The position numbers and the translations under genes are program-made. The notes beneath the pieces were generated by a model. The model saw only the letters and a program-made list of their open reading frames with translations. It was not told the DNA's origin and made no database searches. Below are positions 55,861-63,181 of a DNA stretch of 64,000 nt, in pieces. Each line of letters begins with the position of its first letter. Positions within the stretch are counted from its first letter, which is position 1. The stretch comes from Methylorubrum populi (GTDB lineage Bacteria; Pseudomonadota; Alphaproteobacteria; Rhizobiales; Beijerinckiaceae): contig JAQIIU010000003.1 in assembly GCA_036946625.1 (NCBI GenBank), positions 817,961 through 881,960 of the forward strand, given 5' to 3'.

Positions 55861-56651
55861 GCCGACACCGACCGGGCGATATCGTTCGCGAGCTTGAAAG
55901 CGTGCGTTACCATCACGCCGTGCGCCACGCCGTCGTAGACGATCAGCTTCGCGTCCGGAATCGTCGCGGCGTAGACGCGACCACTGCTGTCCAGCGGCGC
56001 AGACACGTCGCGGTCACCGTGGATGATGGTGACCGGCAGATCGAGCGCAGCGGCTTCCGCCGAGAGGTCGCTCAAGGCAATCGTACGCTGAAATTCGACC
56101 ACGGCACGGCGGGAGCAATCGAGCACCATCGCCGCCATCCACTCGTTGATCCGGCTCGGTGCGCCGGGGGCGAAAGGGTCGATGTTGGCGTCGATCCAAC
56201 CTGACAAGTCGGAGGACAACTGCGCGCACAGTCCGTCCACCATCTCGGGTGTGATCCCGTTCTCGCCGATAACCCGCGGCCCCGTCGCCCCCACGAGAAT
56301 GAGCCTCGCGATCCGCGAGCGGCCATGTCGCGAGAGATAGCGGATCGCCTCGCCGCCGCCACCGGAATGGGCGACCAGCGTGACGCCTGTCAGGTCGAGC
56401 GTTTCCAGTAGCGAGGCGAGATCATCGGCGAGGCTGTCGTAGTCGTAGCCCGGCCGATCGGTGGATCGCCCGTGTCCGTTGCGATCGTAAGCGATCGTGC
56501 GGAAGCCAGCGGCGTTGAGGTGGAGCATGGTCTCGCCCCAGATCCGGCCGTCCATCGCCCATCCGGCCATCAGGACGATGGGTGATCCAGCGCCCCAGTC
56601 GCGAACGAACAGCCCATGGCAGTCGCCACGCGGAATAGAGGCCGGGCTCAT
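55857..56651 (-). CDS. alpha/beta hydrolase
   Basis: A 264-aa alpha/beta hydrolase. It has VLMAGWAMDGRIWGE with the oxyanion region, AYDRNGHGRSTDRPGYDY, the nucleophile elbow VAHSGGGGEAIRY with Ser, the acid in IIHGDRDVSAPLDSS, and the His in VYDGVAHGVMVTH. The family resembles haloperoxidase-like or ester hydrolases. It lies second in the four-gene operon controlled presumably by the divergent XRE regulator. Confidence 0.92.
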   Translation of the reverse strand: MSPASIPRGDCHGLFVRDWGAGSPIVLMAGWAMDGRIWGETMLHLNAAGFRTIAYDRNGHGRSTDRPGYDYDSLADDLASLLETLDLTGVTLVAHSGGGGEAIRYLSRHGRSRIARLILVGATGPRVIGENGITPEMVDGLCAQLSSDLSGWIDANIDPFAPGAPSRINEWMAAMVLDCSRRAVVEFQRTIALSDLSAEAAALDLPVTIIHGDRDVSAPLDSSGRVYAATIPDAKLIVYDGVAHGVMVTHAFKLANDIARSVSA

Positions 56652-57010
56652 GCGGCATCCTTGTCGAGGAAACCGATCACCTCGGCGATGAGACCATTCT
56701 GTGCGAGCCGGACGATGTCGGTTCCGCCGGCGATCGGCGCGCCGTGTTCGGGCGCCAGCGTCCAGGAGAAGCGCGCGAAGGGGCCATGCGCGTCGGGGGT
56801 GCCGCGGAGCGCGAAGACGTAGCCGGGGAACTGGGCGCGGGCAGCCGAGATCATGGCGGCGATACCGTAATGGCCTTCACCCGTCATCATCGGATCGGCG
56901 TAGCGGGCATCGGAGGTCCAGCCCTCGGATAAGCGACGATCGCGCGAGGCTGCATCGGCATCGTTCCAAAGCGCCAGATAGTTGCGCGCCAGTGTGTCCG
57001 GGTCGGTCAT
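56648..57010 (-). CDS. SnoaL/NTF2-like domain protein
   Basis: A 120-aa NTF2-like fold protein, typical of small polyketide-cyclase-like or isomerase proteins: ARNYLALWNDADAASRDRRL, SDARYADPMMTGEGHYGIAAMISAARAQFPGYVF, and FSWTLAPEHGAPIAGGTDIVRL. No catalytic residues can be assigned. It is the first gene of the operon and its stop overlaps the hydrolase start by four bases (ATGA). Confidence 0.88.
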   Translation of the reverse strand: MTDPDTLARNYLALWNDADAASRDRRLSEGWTSDARYADPMMTGEGHYGIAAMISAARAQFPGYVFALRGTPDAHGPFARFSWTLAPEHGAPIAGGTDIVRLAQNGLIAEVIGFLDKDAA

Positions 57011-57066
57011 CGTCCGTCTCCTCGTCGTTGATGGACCGAGGATGCGGCTGCCAATCAGGCAAGGCG

Positions 57067-57083
57067 ATTACCTGACAGGTAAT
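57067..57083. promoter_or_regulatory. palindromic operator between the operon and the XRE regulator
   Basis: ATTACCTGACAGGTAAT is a perfect palindrome (7-bp arms, 3-bp centre) in the 106-bp gap between two divergent units. It lies 34 bp before the regulator ATG and 57 bp before the SnoaL-like start, well placed to repress both. Confidence 0.75.
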
Positions 57084-57116
57084 GGCATTGGGGCCGTGCC
57101 GCGGTAGAGTGCGGCC

Positions 57117-57911
57117 ATGGCGACACGAACGACCACCGTAGGGGACGTACTGCGCGACTGGCGCGGAAGGCGCCGATTGAGCCAGCTCGAGCTTGCCGGT
57201 GAGGCGGAGGTATCGAGCCGCCACCTGAGCTTCGTCGAGAGCGGGCGCGCGGCGCCCAGCCGTGAGTTGCTGCTGCGTCTTGCCCAGCCATTGGCGATGC
57301 CGCTGCGTGAGCAGAACCGGCTGTTACTCGCCGCGGGTTATGCGCCCATGCATGGCGAACAAGCGCTCGAGGCGCCCGACATGGTGGCCGCGCTGACGGC
57401 CGTCGAAGCGATCCTGCGCGCGCATGCCCCGTTTCCGGCGCTGGCGGTCGATCGCCATTGGAATCTCGTCCGCGCCAATGATGCGGCAACGGCGATGCTA
57501 TCGGGCGTCGACCCCATGCTCCTGGCACCGCCGATCAACGTGTTGCGAGCCACGCTGCATCCCAAAGGATTGGCCGCGCGCATCGCGAACCTCACCGAAT
57601 GGCGACACCATCTGCTGGCGCGTCTGCGCGTCGATAGCGACCGTTCGGGCGATCCTGAACTCGCGGCGCTCCATACCGAATTGGCTCGCTTTCCGTGTCC
57701 GGTCAGTCGTCAGCCGGCAGGCTCGTTCGCAAGCATCGCGGTGCCCCTCGCGATCCACAGCGAGGCGCATGGTCAGGTACTCTCATTCCTGTCGACGACG
57801 ACTGTGTTTGGCACCGCGACCGACGTAACGTTGGCGGAACTGACGCTGGAATGCTTCTACCCGGCCGACGATGCCACCCGGCACGCTCTGCTCAGCGTCC
57901 CACGTCCGTGA
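57117..57911 (+). CDS. XRE-family regulator with MmyB-like ligand-binding domain
   Basis: A 264-aa regulator with an N-terminal helix-turn-helix (VLRDWRGRRRLSQLELAGEAEVSSRHLSFVESGRAAPSRELLLRLA) and a C-terminal MmyB-type domain (HWNLVRANDAATAMLSGVDPMLL, EWRHHLLARL, HGQVLSFLSTTTVFGTATDVTLAELTLECFYPAD). MmyB domains are thought to bind small, often fatty-acid-like ligands. It is divergent from the SnoaL-hydrolase-thioesterase-ABM operon, with a perfect palindrome between them. Its last 20 bp overlap the convergent next gene. Confidence 0.92.
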   Translation: MATRTTTVGDVLRDWRGRRRLSQLELAGEAEVSSRHLSFVESGRAAPSRELLLRLAQPLAMPLREQNRLLLAAGYAPMHGEQALEAPDMVAALTAVEAILRAHAPFPALAVDRHWNLVRANDAATAMLSGVDPMLLAPPINVLRATLHPKGLAARIANLTEWRHHLLARLRVDSDRSGDPELAALHTELARFPCPVSRQPAGSFASIAVPLAIHSEAHGQVLSFLSTTTVFGTATDVTLAELTLECFYPADDATRHALLSVPRP

Positions 57912-58596
57912 TCGAGCGCGCGATGTGCCCCTGATCGTCGAGGAAATTGATCGTTGCGTGTCCGCTCGCCGCGACTTTCAGTTCCAGCCGCTTGCGACCG
58001 TCACCATCACGCAGTGCAAGCACCGACGACCTGTCCTCGGTACGGCCGAGAAACGCACGCGGCGCTATCCCGACGCCGGCGGCGCGAATGGAAGCGTCGC
58101 GCTCGGCGCTGGCTGGCTCGCGAACCAGCCGGGCGACGGTCGGGAAATCGACCGGCCGATCGGGGCGATCGTTGATGGCAAGCCCCGCCTGCCGCGTGTC
58201 TCCCGCTTCTTCGCTGCTGAGCGAAACCGTCTGATCCTGCCGCCACCGATCGAAGGACAAGGCGCCGAGGTTAGTCGGCTTGCCGTTCTTCAGCGCGCCG
58301 GAGAATACCAGCCCGCCGTTTTCCGTTCCTTCGTCGTTGTAGAAAATCATGCCTGCCTGTGCGCGATCGGGGTGAGGCGTCTCGCGCCCGGCGACGATGA
58401 TACCCGGCATGCGGTCCCGCGACGCAATCGTCATGCGTAAGGTGCCGTCGGGCTCGCGGACGTTGATGCGCTGGATGTCGATCGTGTCGAACGTCGCAGG
58501 CTTGGGGCCGGCATTCGCGCCAAGCGTCAGCCAGGCGAGGGCGAGCGTGGTGACGGCCGCATAGGCGCCGATCGCTCGTGAGGCATCGAGTTTCAT
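57892..58596 (-). CDS. hypothetical membrane-anchored or exported protein
   Basis: A 234-aa protein with an N-terminal membrane or signal segment (IGAYAAVTTLALAWLTLGANA) and a beta-rich body with repeated short motifs (IQRINVREPDGTLRMTIAS, FYNDEGTENGGLVFSG, SVLALRDGDGRKRLELKVAASGHATINFLDDQG). I do not recognise the family with certainty. The start at 58596 is supported by AGGGAAA 8 nt upstream; an ATG 15 codons earlier is also open. It converges with the XRE regulator (20-bp overlap). Confidence 0.75.
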   Translation of the reverse strand: MKLDASRAIGAYAAVTTLALAWLTLGANAGPKPATFDTIDIQRINVREPDGTLRMTIASRDRMPGIIVAGRETPHPDRAQAGMIFYNDEGTENGGLVFSGALKNGKPTNLGALSFDRWRQDQTVSLSSEEAGDTRQAGLAINDRPDRPVDFPTVARLVREPASAERDASIRAAGVGIAPRAFLGRTEDRSSVLALRDGDGRKRLELKVAASGHATINFLDDQGHIARSITDVGR

Positions 58597-58680
58597 GGGC
58601 AATGTTTCCCTGGATTTCCCGTAATTGACCTTGTCAGGCACGACCCAGTTGCTGACTCCTCAGCCCAGCCCCGAGTCGCT

Positions 58681-59292
58681 TCATTCGTCCGTCTTCGCGA
58701 AAGGCGCCGTCTTCGCCAGAGCACGCAAATCCCATCGGATTTGAAGTGGTTCATCCGTAGCCTCGCGGTAGGCGCCGATATGGATGTGCGGTGCCCGGGC
58801 ATTGCCGTTGTTGCCGTCGATGCCCAACACCTGACCCGCCTCTACCCTGTCGCCGACATGGACCCGAACGTCGGCAAGGTGTCCCATGGTCACGATCACC
58901 CCATCCGCGGTTCGGATGCGGACCGTCCCAGCCGGCGGCGGTCCCAGTGTGCCCGGCGTGTTGACCCTCGGATTGTCGTAGACGAATGCGACAACGCCGT
59001 TGATCGGGGCCAGGACGTCGGCGTGCCATCCGTACCAGTTCGCGTTGGCGCGACCGTCGCCGCGGTAGAGCTTGGCAAAACCGATATCCCCATCCATGCC
59101 CCCGAAGACGAGACAATCCGCTCCCAGCGGGTCACCCGCATATTCCAACTCACCTACCGGATGCTCCGAGCACATGAATCGAAAGCGGAAGATTGGCGCC
59201 AAGGTGACTTCCTGGATCGCTCCCCTCGGCATCAGGGCCTTGGGCGGAGGGCCAGGCATGGCGGAAAGAAGTGCGACAATGATGGGAAGCAT
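58681..59292 (-). CDS. M23 family (LytM-type) metallopeptidase
   Basis: A 203-aa exported peptidase-like protein. The short hydrophobic N-terminus MLPIIVALLSAMPG may be a signal. The LytM core is present: HADVLAPINGVVAFVYDN, VRIRTADGVIVTMGHLADVRVHVGDRVEAGQVLGIDGNNGNA, and PHIHIGAYR in place of the usual HLHFE. An early His in YGWHADVLAP could be a zinc ligand. It probably acts on cell-wall peptides, but the degenerate motifs leave catalysis uncertain. Confidence 0.85.
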   Translation of the reverse strand: MLPIIVALLSAMPGPPPKALMPRGAIQEVTLAPIFRFRFMCSEHPVGELEYAGDPLGADCLVFGGMDGDIGFAKLYRGDGRANANWYGWHADVLAPINGVVAFVYDNPRVNTPGTLGPPPAGTVRIRTADGVIVTMGHLADVRVHVGDRVEAGQVLGIDGNNGNARAPHIHIGAYREATDEPLQIRWDLRALAKTAPFAKTDE

Positions 59293-59471
59293 ATTCGTCT
59301 CGACTCCGTTATGTTCTTGCGATCATTCCTTCGTGGCTCGCGTAGGTGCGAGAGCGCTGCGATCGCATCAGTTGCGAAGCGGGCGGCCGTCCTCGAACAC
59401 ATTTGCGAAAGCGACTCGCCAATGCTCTCACGTTACTTTCCCTCACCGAAGCTTGCCCTTCGCTTATTCCA

Positions 59472-59975
59472 TCAACGGCCGTTCAAGCGGCAGTCGATCG
59501 TCCCACGCCCCGTCGAGGCATCCCAGTCGAGGAAGGTAACGGTCACGGCGTGCATGCGGCCTGCGCCGTCTCTCGCCATGCACTGCTGCGATGCGCCGGG
59601 CCGCGTGGGCAGGTAAAGCGGGCACTCCACATGATTGGTTCGCAACCCGGCTTTCCAGAGCGGTGTCATGCAAGCCGGTCCGACCTGCCCCGAAGGCATC
59701 ATCGTTCCCCTAGGTCCTGGCCGACCTAACCGCTGGCGCTGAACACCGTAGGGTCGAGGCAATCCGGCATTCGCGTCGCCGACATGAGACCTGGGACCAA
59801 AGCGAGGAACCGGGGCGACCGGTTCCACGACCTGTGCAATGGCCGCGCTACCGACCAAGATGCCGGCGGCAGAGAATAGGGCTAGTCTGGCGTTAATCGA
59901 CCGGAAGGTACGATCAGAACTGGTGCTTTGACCTTGGTATTTCCTCGGAATTATCTCCGGACATGATTGATGCAA
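59472..59975 (-). CDS. hypothetical exported protein
   Basis: A frame of up to 167 aa starting with TTG, with a signal-like segment INARLALFSAAGILVGSAAIAQ near residue 30 and a Pro/Arg/Gly-rich mature part ending DWDASTGRGTIDCRLNGR with cysteines. The true start is uncertain and may lie closer to the signal segment. No family is recognised. It is flanked by other exported proteins on the same strand. Confidence 0.55.
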   Translation of the reverse strand: MHQSCPEIIPRKYQGQSTSSDRTFRSINARLALFSAAGILVGSAAIAQVVEPVAPVPRFGPRSHVGDANAGLPRPYGVQRQRLGRPGPRGTMMPSGQVGPACMTPLWKAGLRTNHVECPLYLPTRPGASQQCMARDGAGRMHAVTVTFLDWDASTGRGTIDCRLNGR

Positions 59976-60040
59976 GGGACGCGGGGTAGATCAGGATTGG
60001 CATTCGAGAATGGTCGCGGACGCGCTTGCGCAGCTCGTTA

Positions 60041-60634
60041 TCACGACGAGATCCATTTCTTTGCGCCGAGCCATCGCGCGACCGCACGCTCCGGATCGGG
60101 GCCGTCCGAACCAGGGACCATCGCCAATTCGCGCCCATCGGGCTTGACGATGACGAAGGGGTCGAACGACCCGTTGCCGTCCTGGCGATAGCGATGCTGT
60201 TGAACGATCAGGAAGCCCCGCCACGGGCCGCTGCGCAACACGCCGTAGAGGGCGCCGTCAGTGACGTAGCGGATCACGCCTGTGCGAACCGCGACCTGAT
60301 GGATCGCAGGCGAGGTCGCGTAGGCGTCCGCCTCGACATAGACATAGCCGCCGTCGAGCGAGAAGTCGGGATTGGCGAGGCTAGAAAAGTTGCGCTTGGG
60401 ATCGTTGGAGTAACGGCCGCGGTACAATTCGCGGCTGCGCCCCGTGCGCGTGTCGGTCAGCCACAGCGACGCGGGCGCCTGGCCGCTGGCGCCGGCCGTG
60501 CCACGCGTCGGCCGGGTTGAGGCGACGAACTGGCCATCAGGAGAGCGCGCCCTGGGGCGATCTGCGGCCGACGCGGCTGACGACAGCATCACGGTCGAAG
60601 CGACGACAATCATCGTCCTTCGTGAGGTGCGCAT
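60041..60634 (-). CDS. hypothetical exported protein, cut off from its ribosome-binding site by IS66
   Basis: A 197-aa protein with a signal peptide (MRTSRRTMIVVASTVMLSSAASAAD) and a beta-rich body with TolB/propeller-like strands (LWLTDTRTGRSRELYRGRYS, NPDFSLDGGYVYVEADAY, GRELAMVPGSDGPDPERAV). The ATG lies seven bases from the left end of the IS66 element. The strong AGGAGG that should precede this ATG is now on the far side of the element (63113-63121), so the gene is probably silenced. Function unknown. Confidence 0.75.
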   Translation of the reverse strand: MRTSRRTMIVVASTVMLSSAASAADRPRARSPDGQFVASTRPTRGTAGASGQAPASLWLTDTRTGRSRELYRGRYSNDPKRNFSSLANPDFSLDGGYVYVEADAYATSPAIHQVAVRTGVIRYVTDGALYGVLRSGPWRGFLIVQQHRYRQDGNGSFDPFVIVKPDGRELAMVPGSDGPDPERAVARWLGAKKWISS

Positions 60635-60684
60635 AAGAGATGTACGCTTCCGGTGAAGGCCGCGTTGTCCTCTGAGGTGGTGTG

Positions 60685-62247
60685 TCAGGCGGCGACCTGC
60701 TTGGGTTGAGGCGGGGTCCAGTTCCAGGGCAGCAGATCGTCGATGTGCCGGGTCGGATGGCCGGGCAGACGGCTGAGGATGTCGGCAAGCCAGGCTTGTG
60801 GGTCGGCACCATTGAGCTTGGCGGTCTCGATCAGCGTGTAGAGTGCCGCAGCGCGATGGCCGCCCGCGTCTGAGCCGGCGAAGGTCCAGTTGCGGCGGCC
60901 TACCGCGATCGGCCGGATCGCCCGTTCGGCGGCGTTGTTTGAGAGGCAGGCGCGCCCGTCGTCGAGGAAGAGGATGAAGGCGCTCCAGCGCTTGAGCATG
61001 TAGTCGATCGCTTGCGCCACCGGAGCCTTGGCCGAGAGCTTGGCACGGTTGGCCAGCAGCCACGCCTTCAACTCGGCGACGAGGGCGGCCGAGCGGGCGC
61101 TTCGATGCGCACGGCGGTCGTCCGGTCCGAGGCCAATGATGGTGCGCTCGAGCGCGAAGATCGCGTCGATCCGCGCCACCGCTTCGATGGCGATCGGAGC
61201 CTTCCTCAGGTCAGCCAGCTCGAAGAACTTGCGCCGGGCATGCGCCCAGCAAGCCGCCTCGCGGAGCGGGCCTGGTTTGCGACCGGGCTCGTACAGCCGA
61301 CCGAACCCGGAGAAGGCATCCGCCTGCACGATGCCGTGGAAATCGCCCAGCCAGGTCTCGGCATGCGCGCCAGAGCGGTCGGGGGAGTAGAAGTAGGCCA
61401 CAGCCGGCGGCTCGGGACCGCCGAAGGGTCGGTCGTCACGCACCACCGTCCAGAGCCGCCCCGTGCGGGTCTTGCCCTTGGCCAGGACCGGTACGGGCGT
61501 GTCGTCGAGATGCAGGCGCTCAGCCCCTCGAACATGGGCCTCGATCCGGGTGACCAGGGGCGACAGGGCGGTCGTCACCGCTCCGACCCAGCCGGCCAGC
61601 GTCGAGACGTCGATCGGTACGCCCTCGTGGGCGAAGCGCTGGCTCTGGCGATGCAGCGGCAGGTGCAGGCCGAACTTGGCCATCATCACCTCGGCGAGGA
61701 GGTTCGGGCCCGCTCGTCCGCGCGGGATCGGATGGAACGGGGCCGGAGCCTGCGCGATCGTCTCGCAGTCGCTGCACGAGAAGCGCTCGCGTACGTGCTG
61801 GATCACGACCCAGCGCGCCGGGATCCGCTCCAGGGTCTCGGTGACGTCCTCGCCGAGGTGACGAAGGCGCGTTCCGCCGCAACACGCGCAGGTCGTCGGG
61901 CCGGGATGGACGACGCGCTCGCGCGGCAGGTGCTCGGGCAGAGGCCGGCGGGCGGGCTTGCGCCGCGAGGAAGCCGCACCGGAGAGTGCTTCGGGCTCGG
62001 CGGCCGCCTGCGCTTGGGTCTCGGCCAGCGTCTCCTCCAGATCCTCCAGGACGAGTTCGAGCTGGTCGATCCGGGCGCTGCGCTCCGAGGAGGTCCCGAA
62101 CCGTTCTCGCCGCAGCCGGGCGACCTCCAGCTTCAGCCGTTCGACCGCGATCTCCGAGGCAAGCCGGGCCGCCCGCTCGGCCAGGATCATGGCGTGGGCG
62201 GCGGCAAGATCCGTGGGAAGCGGCGGGGGCTCGGGCGCGTTCGGCAC
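60685..62247 (-). CDS. tnpC: IS66 family transposase TnpC
   Basis: The 520-aa transposase of the element. It shows a coiled N-terminus (LERLKLEVARLRRERFGTSSERSARI), a CxxC zinc-finger-like region (CACCGG, later CSDCE), the DDE core (ERLHLDDTPVPVLAKGKTRTGRLWTVVRD; DAFSGFGRLYEP; WAHARRKFFELAD) and the C-terminal NNAAERAIRPIAVGRRNWTFAGSD. Length is typical of full IS66 transposases. It is the last gene of the element, 45 bp after tnpB. Confidence 0.96.
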   Translation of the reverse strand: MPNAPEPPPLPTDLAAAHAMILAERAARLASEIAVERLKLEVARLRRERFGTSSERSARIDQLELVLEDLEETLAETQAQAAAEPEALSGAASSRRKPARRPLPEHLPRERVVHPGPTTCACCGGTRLRHLGEDVTETLERIPARWVVIQHVRERFSCSDCETIAQAPAPFHPIPRGRAGPNLLAEVMMAKFGLHLPLHRQSQRFAHEGVPIDVSTLAGWVGAVTTALSPLVTRIEAHVRGAERLHLDDTPVPVLAKGKTRTGRLWTVVRDDRPFGGPEPPAVAYFYSPDRSGAHAETWLGDFHGIVQADAFSGFGRLYEPGRKPGPLREAACWAHARRKFFELADLRKAPIAIEAVARIDAIFALERTIIGLGPDDRRAHRSARSAALVAELKAWLLANRAKLSAKAPVAQAIDYMLKRWSAFILFLDDGRACLSNNAAERAIRPIAVGRRNWTFAGSDAGGHRAAALYTLIETAKLNGADPQAWLADILSRLPGHPTRHIDDLLPWNWTPPQPKQVAA

Positions 62248-62292
62248 GCTTGAGAGAAGAGCATATTCTTCAAGCGCTGTAACGCGTTATCC

Positions 62293-62640
62293 TCAGCCGA
62301 GAGCGCTCGGACGCCAGCTCTCCTGCGGCATCCGCCAGTCGATACCCGAGAGCAGGTAGCCGAGTTGCGCCGTCGAGATCGTCACGGCTCCATCCGCCAC
62401 CGAGGGCCACAGGAAACGGCCGCGGTCGAGCCGCTTTGTGTAGAGACACGCGCCCTGGCCATCGTGCCAGATCACCTTGATCAGGTCGCCGCGCCGTCCG
62501 CGGAACACGAACAGATGCCCGCCATGGGGATCGCGCTTGAGCGTCTCCTGGACGATCAGGCCCAAACTGGAAAAGCCTTTGCGCATGTCGGTGTGGCCAG
62601 TGGCCAGCCAAACCCGCACGTTGGCCGGCAGCGGGATCAT
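62293..62640 (-). CDS. tnpB: IS66 family accessory protein TnpB (Orf2)
   Basis: The 115-aa IS66 Orf2 protein required for transposition. It has the usual start MIPLPANVRVWLATGHTDMRKGFSSL, then DPHGGHLFVFRGRRGDLIKVIWHDGQGACLYTKRLDRGRF and WP. Its ATG overlaps the tnpA stop by four bases (ATGA), so it is translated by coupling. Confidence 0.96.
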   Translation of the reverse strand: MIPLPANVRVWLATGHTDMRKGFSSLGLIVQETLKRDPHGGHLFVFRGRRGDLIKVIWHDGQGACLYTKRLDRGRFLWPSVADGAVTISTAQLGYLLSGIDWRMPQESWRPSALG

Positions 62641-63032
62641 CGGCCCTCCAGGGCGTCGAGCACCCGCCGAAGCGCCGCGGCATCGACGTCGGAGCCGACC
62701 CGAACGCGCCGGCCTCTGCCGAGATCGATCTCGATCACCCCGCCGGAGCGACGGCCGCGGTTGGGCTCTCGACCAGGCTCGACCGTCATCGCGGCGGGCG
62801 TGGGAGCGATCACGACGGGGACTAGCGCTGGCGTGGGAGCACCGACACGCTCGCACAGCAACTTGCGCCAGCGGAACAGCTGACTGACGTGGAGACCGGC
62901 CCGGCGGGCGACATCCGAGGTCGACACACCCGGTTCAAACGAAGCGGCAACCAACCGCTCCTTCTCCGCCCGCGTCCAGCGTCGACGCCGCTCGGCTCTC
63001 ACCAGTTCGATACCCGCCTGGGTCATGCTCAA
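62637..63032 (-). CDS. tnpA: IS66 family accessory protein TnpA (Orf1)
   Basis: The 131-aa IS66 Orf1 protein. It has a helix-turn-helix of the IS3/transposase_8 kind (RRRRWTRAEKERLVAASFEPGVSTSDVARRAGLHVSQLFRWRKLL) followed by a Pro-rich linker and a short C-terminal basic part. It is the first gene of the element and overlaps tnpB. Confidence 0.94.
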   Translation of the reverse strand: MSMTQAGIELVRAERRRRWTRAEKERLVAASFEPGVSTSDVARRAGLHVSQLFRWRKLLCERVGAPTPALVPVVIAPTPAAMTVEPGREPNRGRRSGGVIEIDLGRGRRVRVGSDVDAAALRRVLDALEGR

Positions 63033-63112
63033 GGTCCTAGGATTACTCCTATGACCTCAGCCTCAACGGGCCAGCTCACAAGGTGGCCTTCGCCGGATGC
63101 GTACTAAGAGAT

Positions 63113-63121
63113 CCTCCTGCC
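63113..63121 (-). promoter_or_regulatory. displaced ribosome-binding site of the gene at 60041-60634
   Basis: On the minus strand GGCAGGAGG ends exactly where the IS66 target duplication begins. In the sequence before insertion it would sit 7 nt before the ATG at 60634, an ideal spacing. The IS66 element now separates the two. Confidence 0.7.
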
Positions 63122-63181
63122 AAACGGTGAATGCGGTCTTGTCGGCGCCGATGGGCGTGCACCCGGGACAGGGGAATCGCT

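Larger units (their letters stand above)
60642..63104 (-). mobile_element. complete IS66-family element with 8-bp target duplication
   Basis: A 2463-bp element bounded by inverted repeats GTACGCTTCCGG... (left) and the complement GTACGCATCCGG... (right), about 23 of 27 bases matching. The flanks carry a perfect 8-bp direct repeat TAAGAGAT (60634-60641 and 63105-63112), the size expected for IS66. Inside are tnpA, tnpB and tnpC in the standard order on the minus strand, all intact. The clean duplication and intact genes indicate a recent insertion. Confidence 0.95.
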
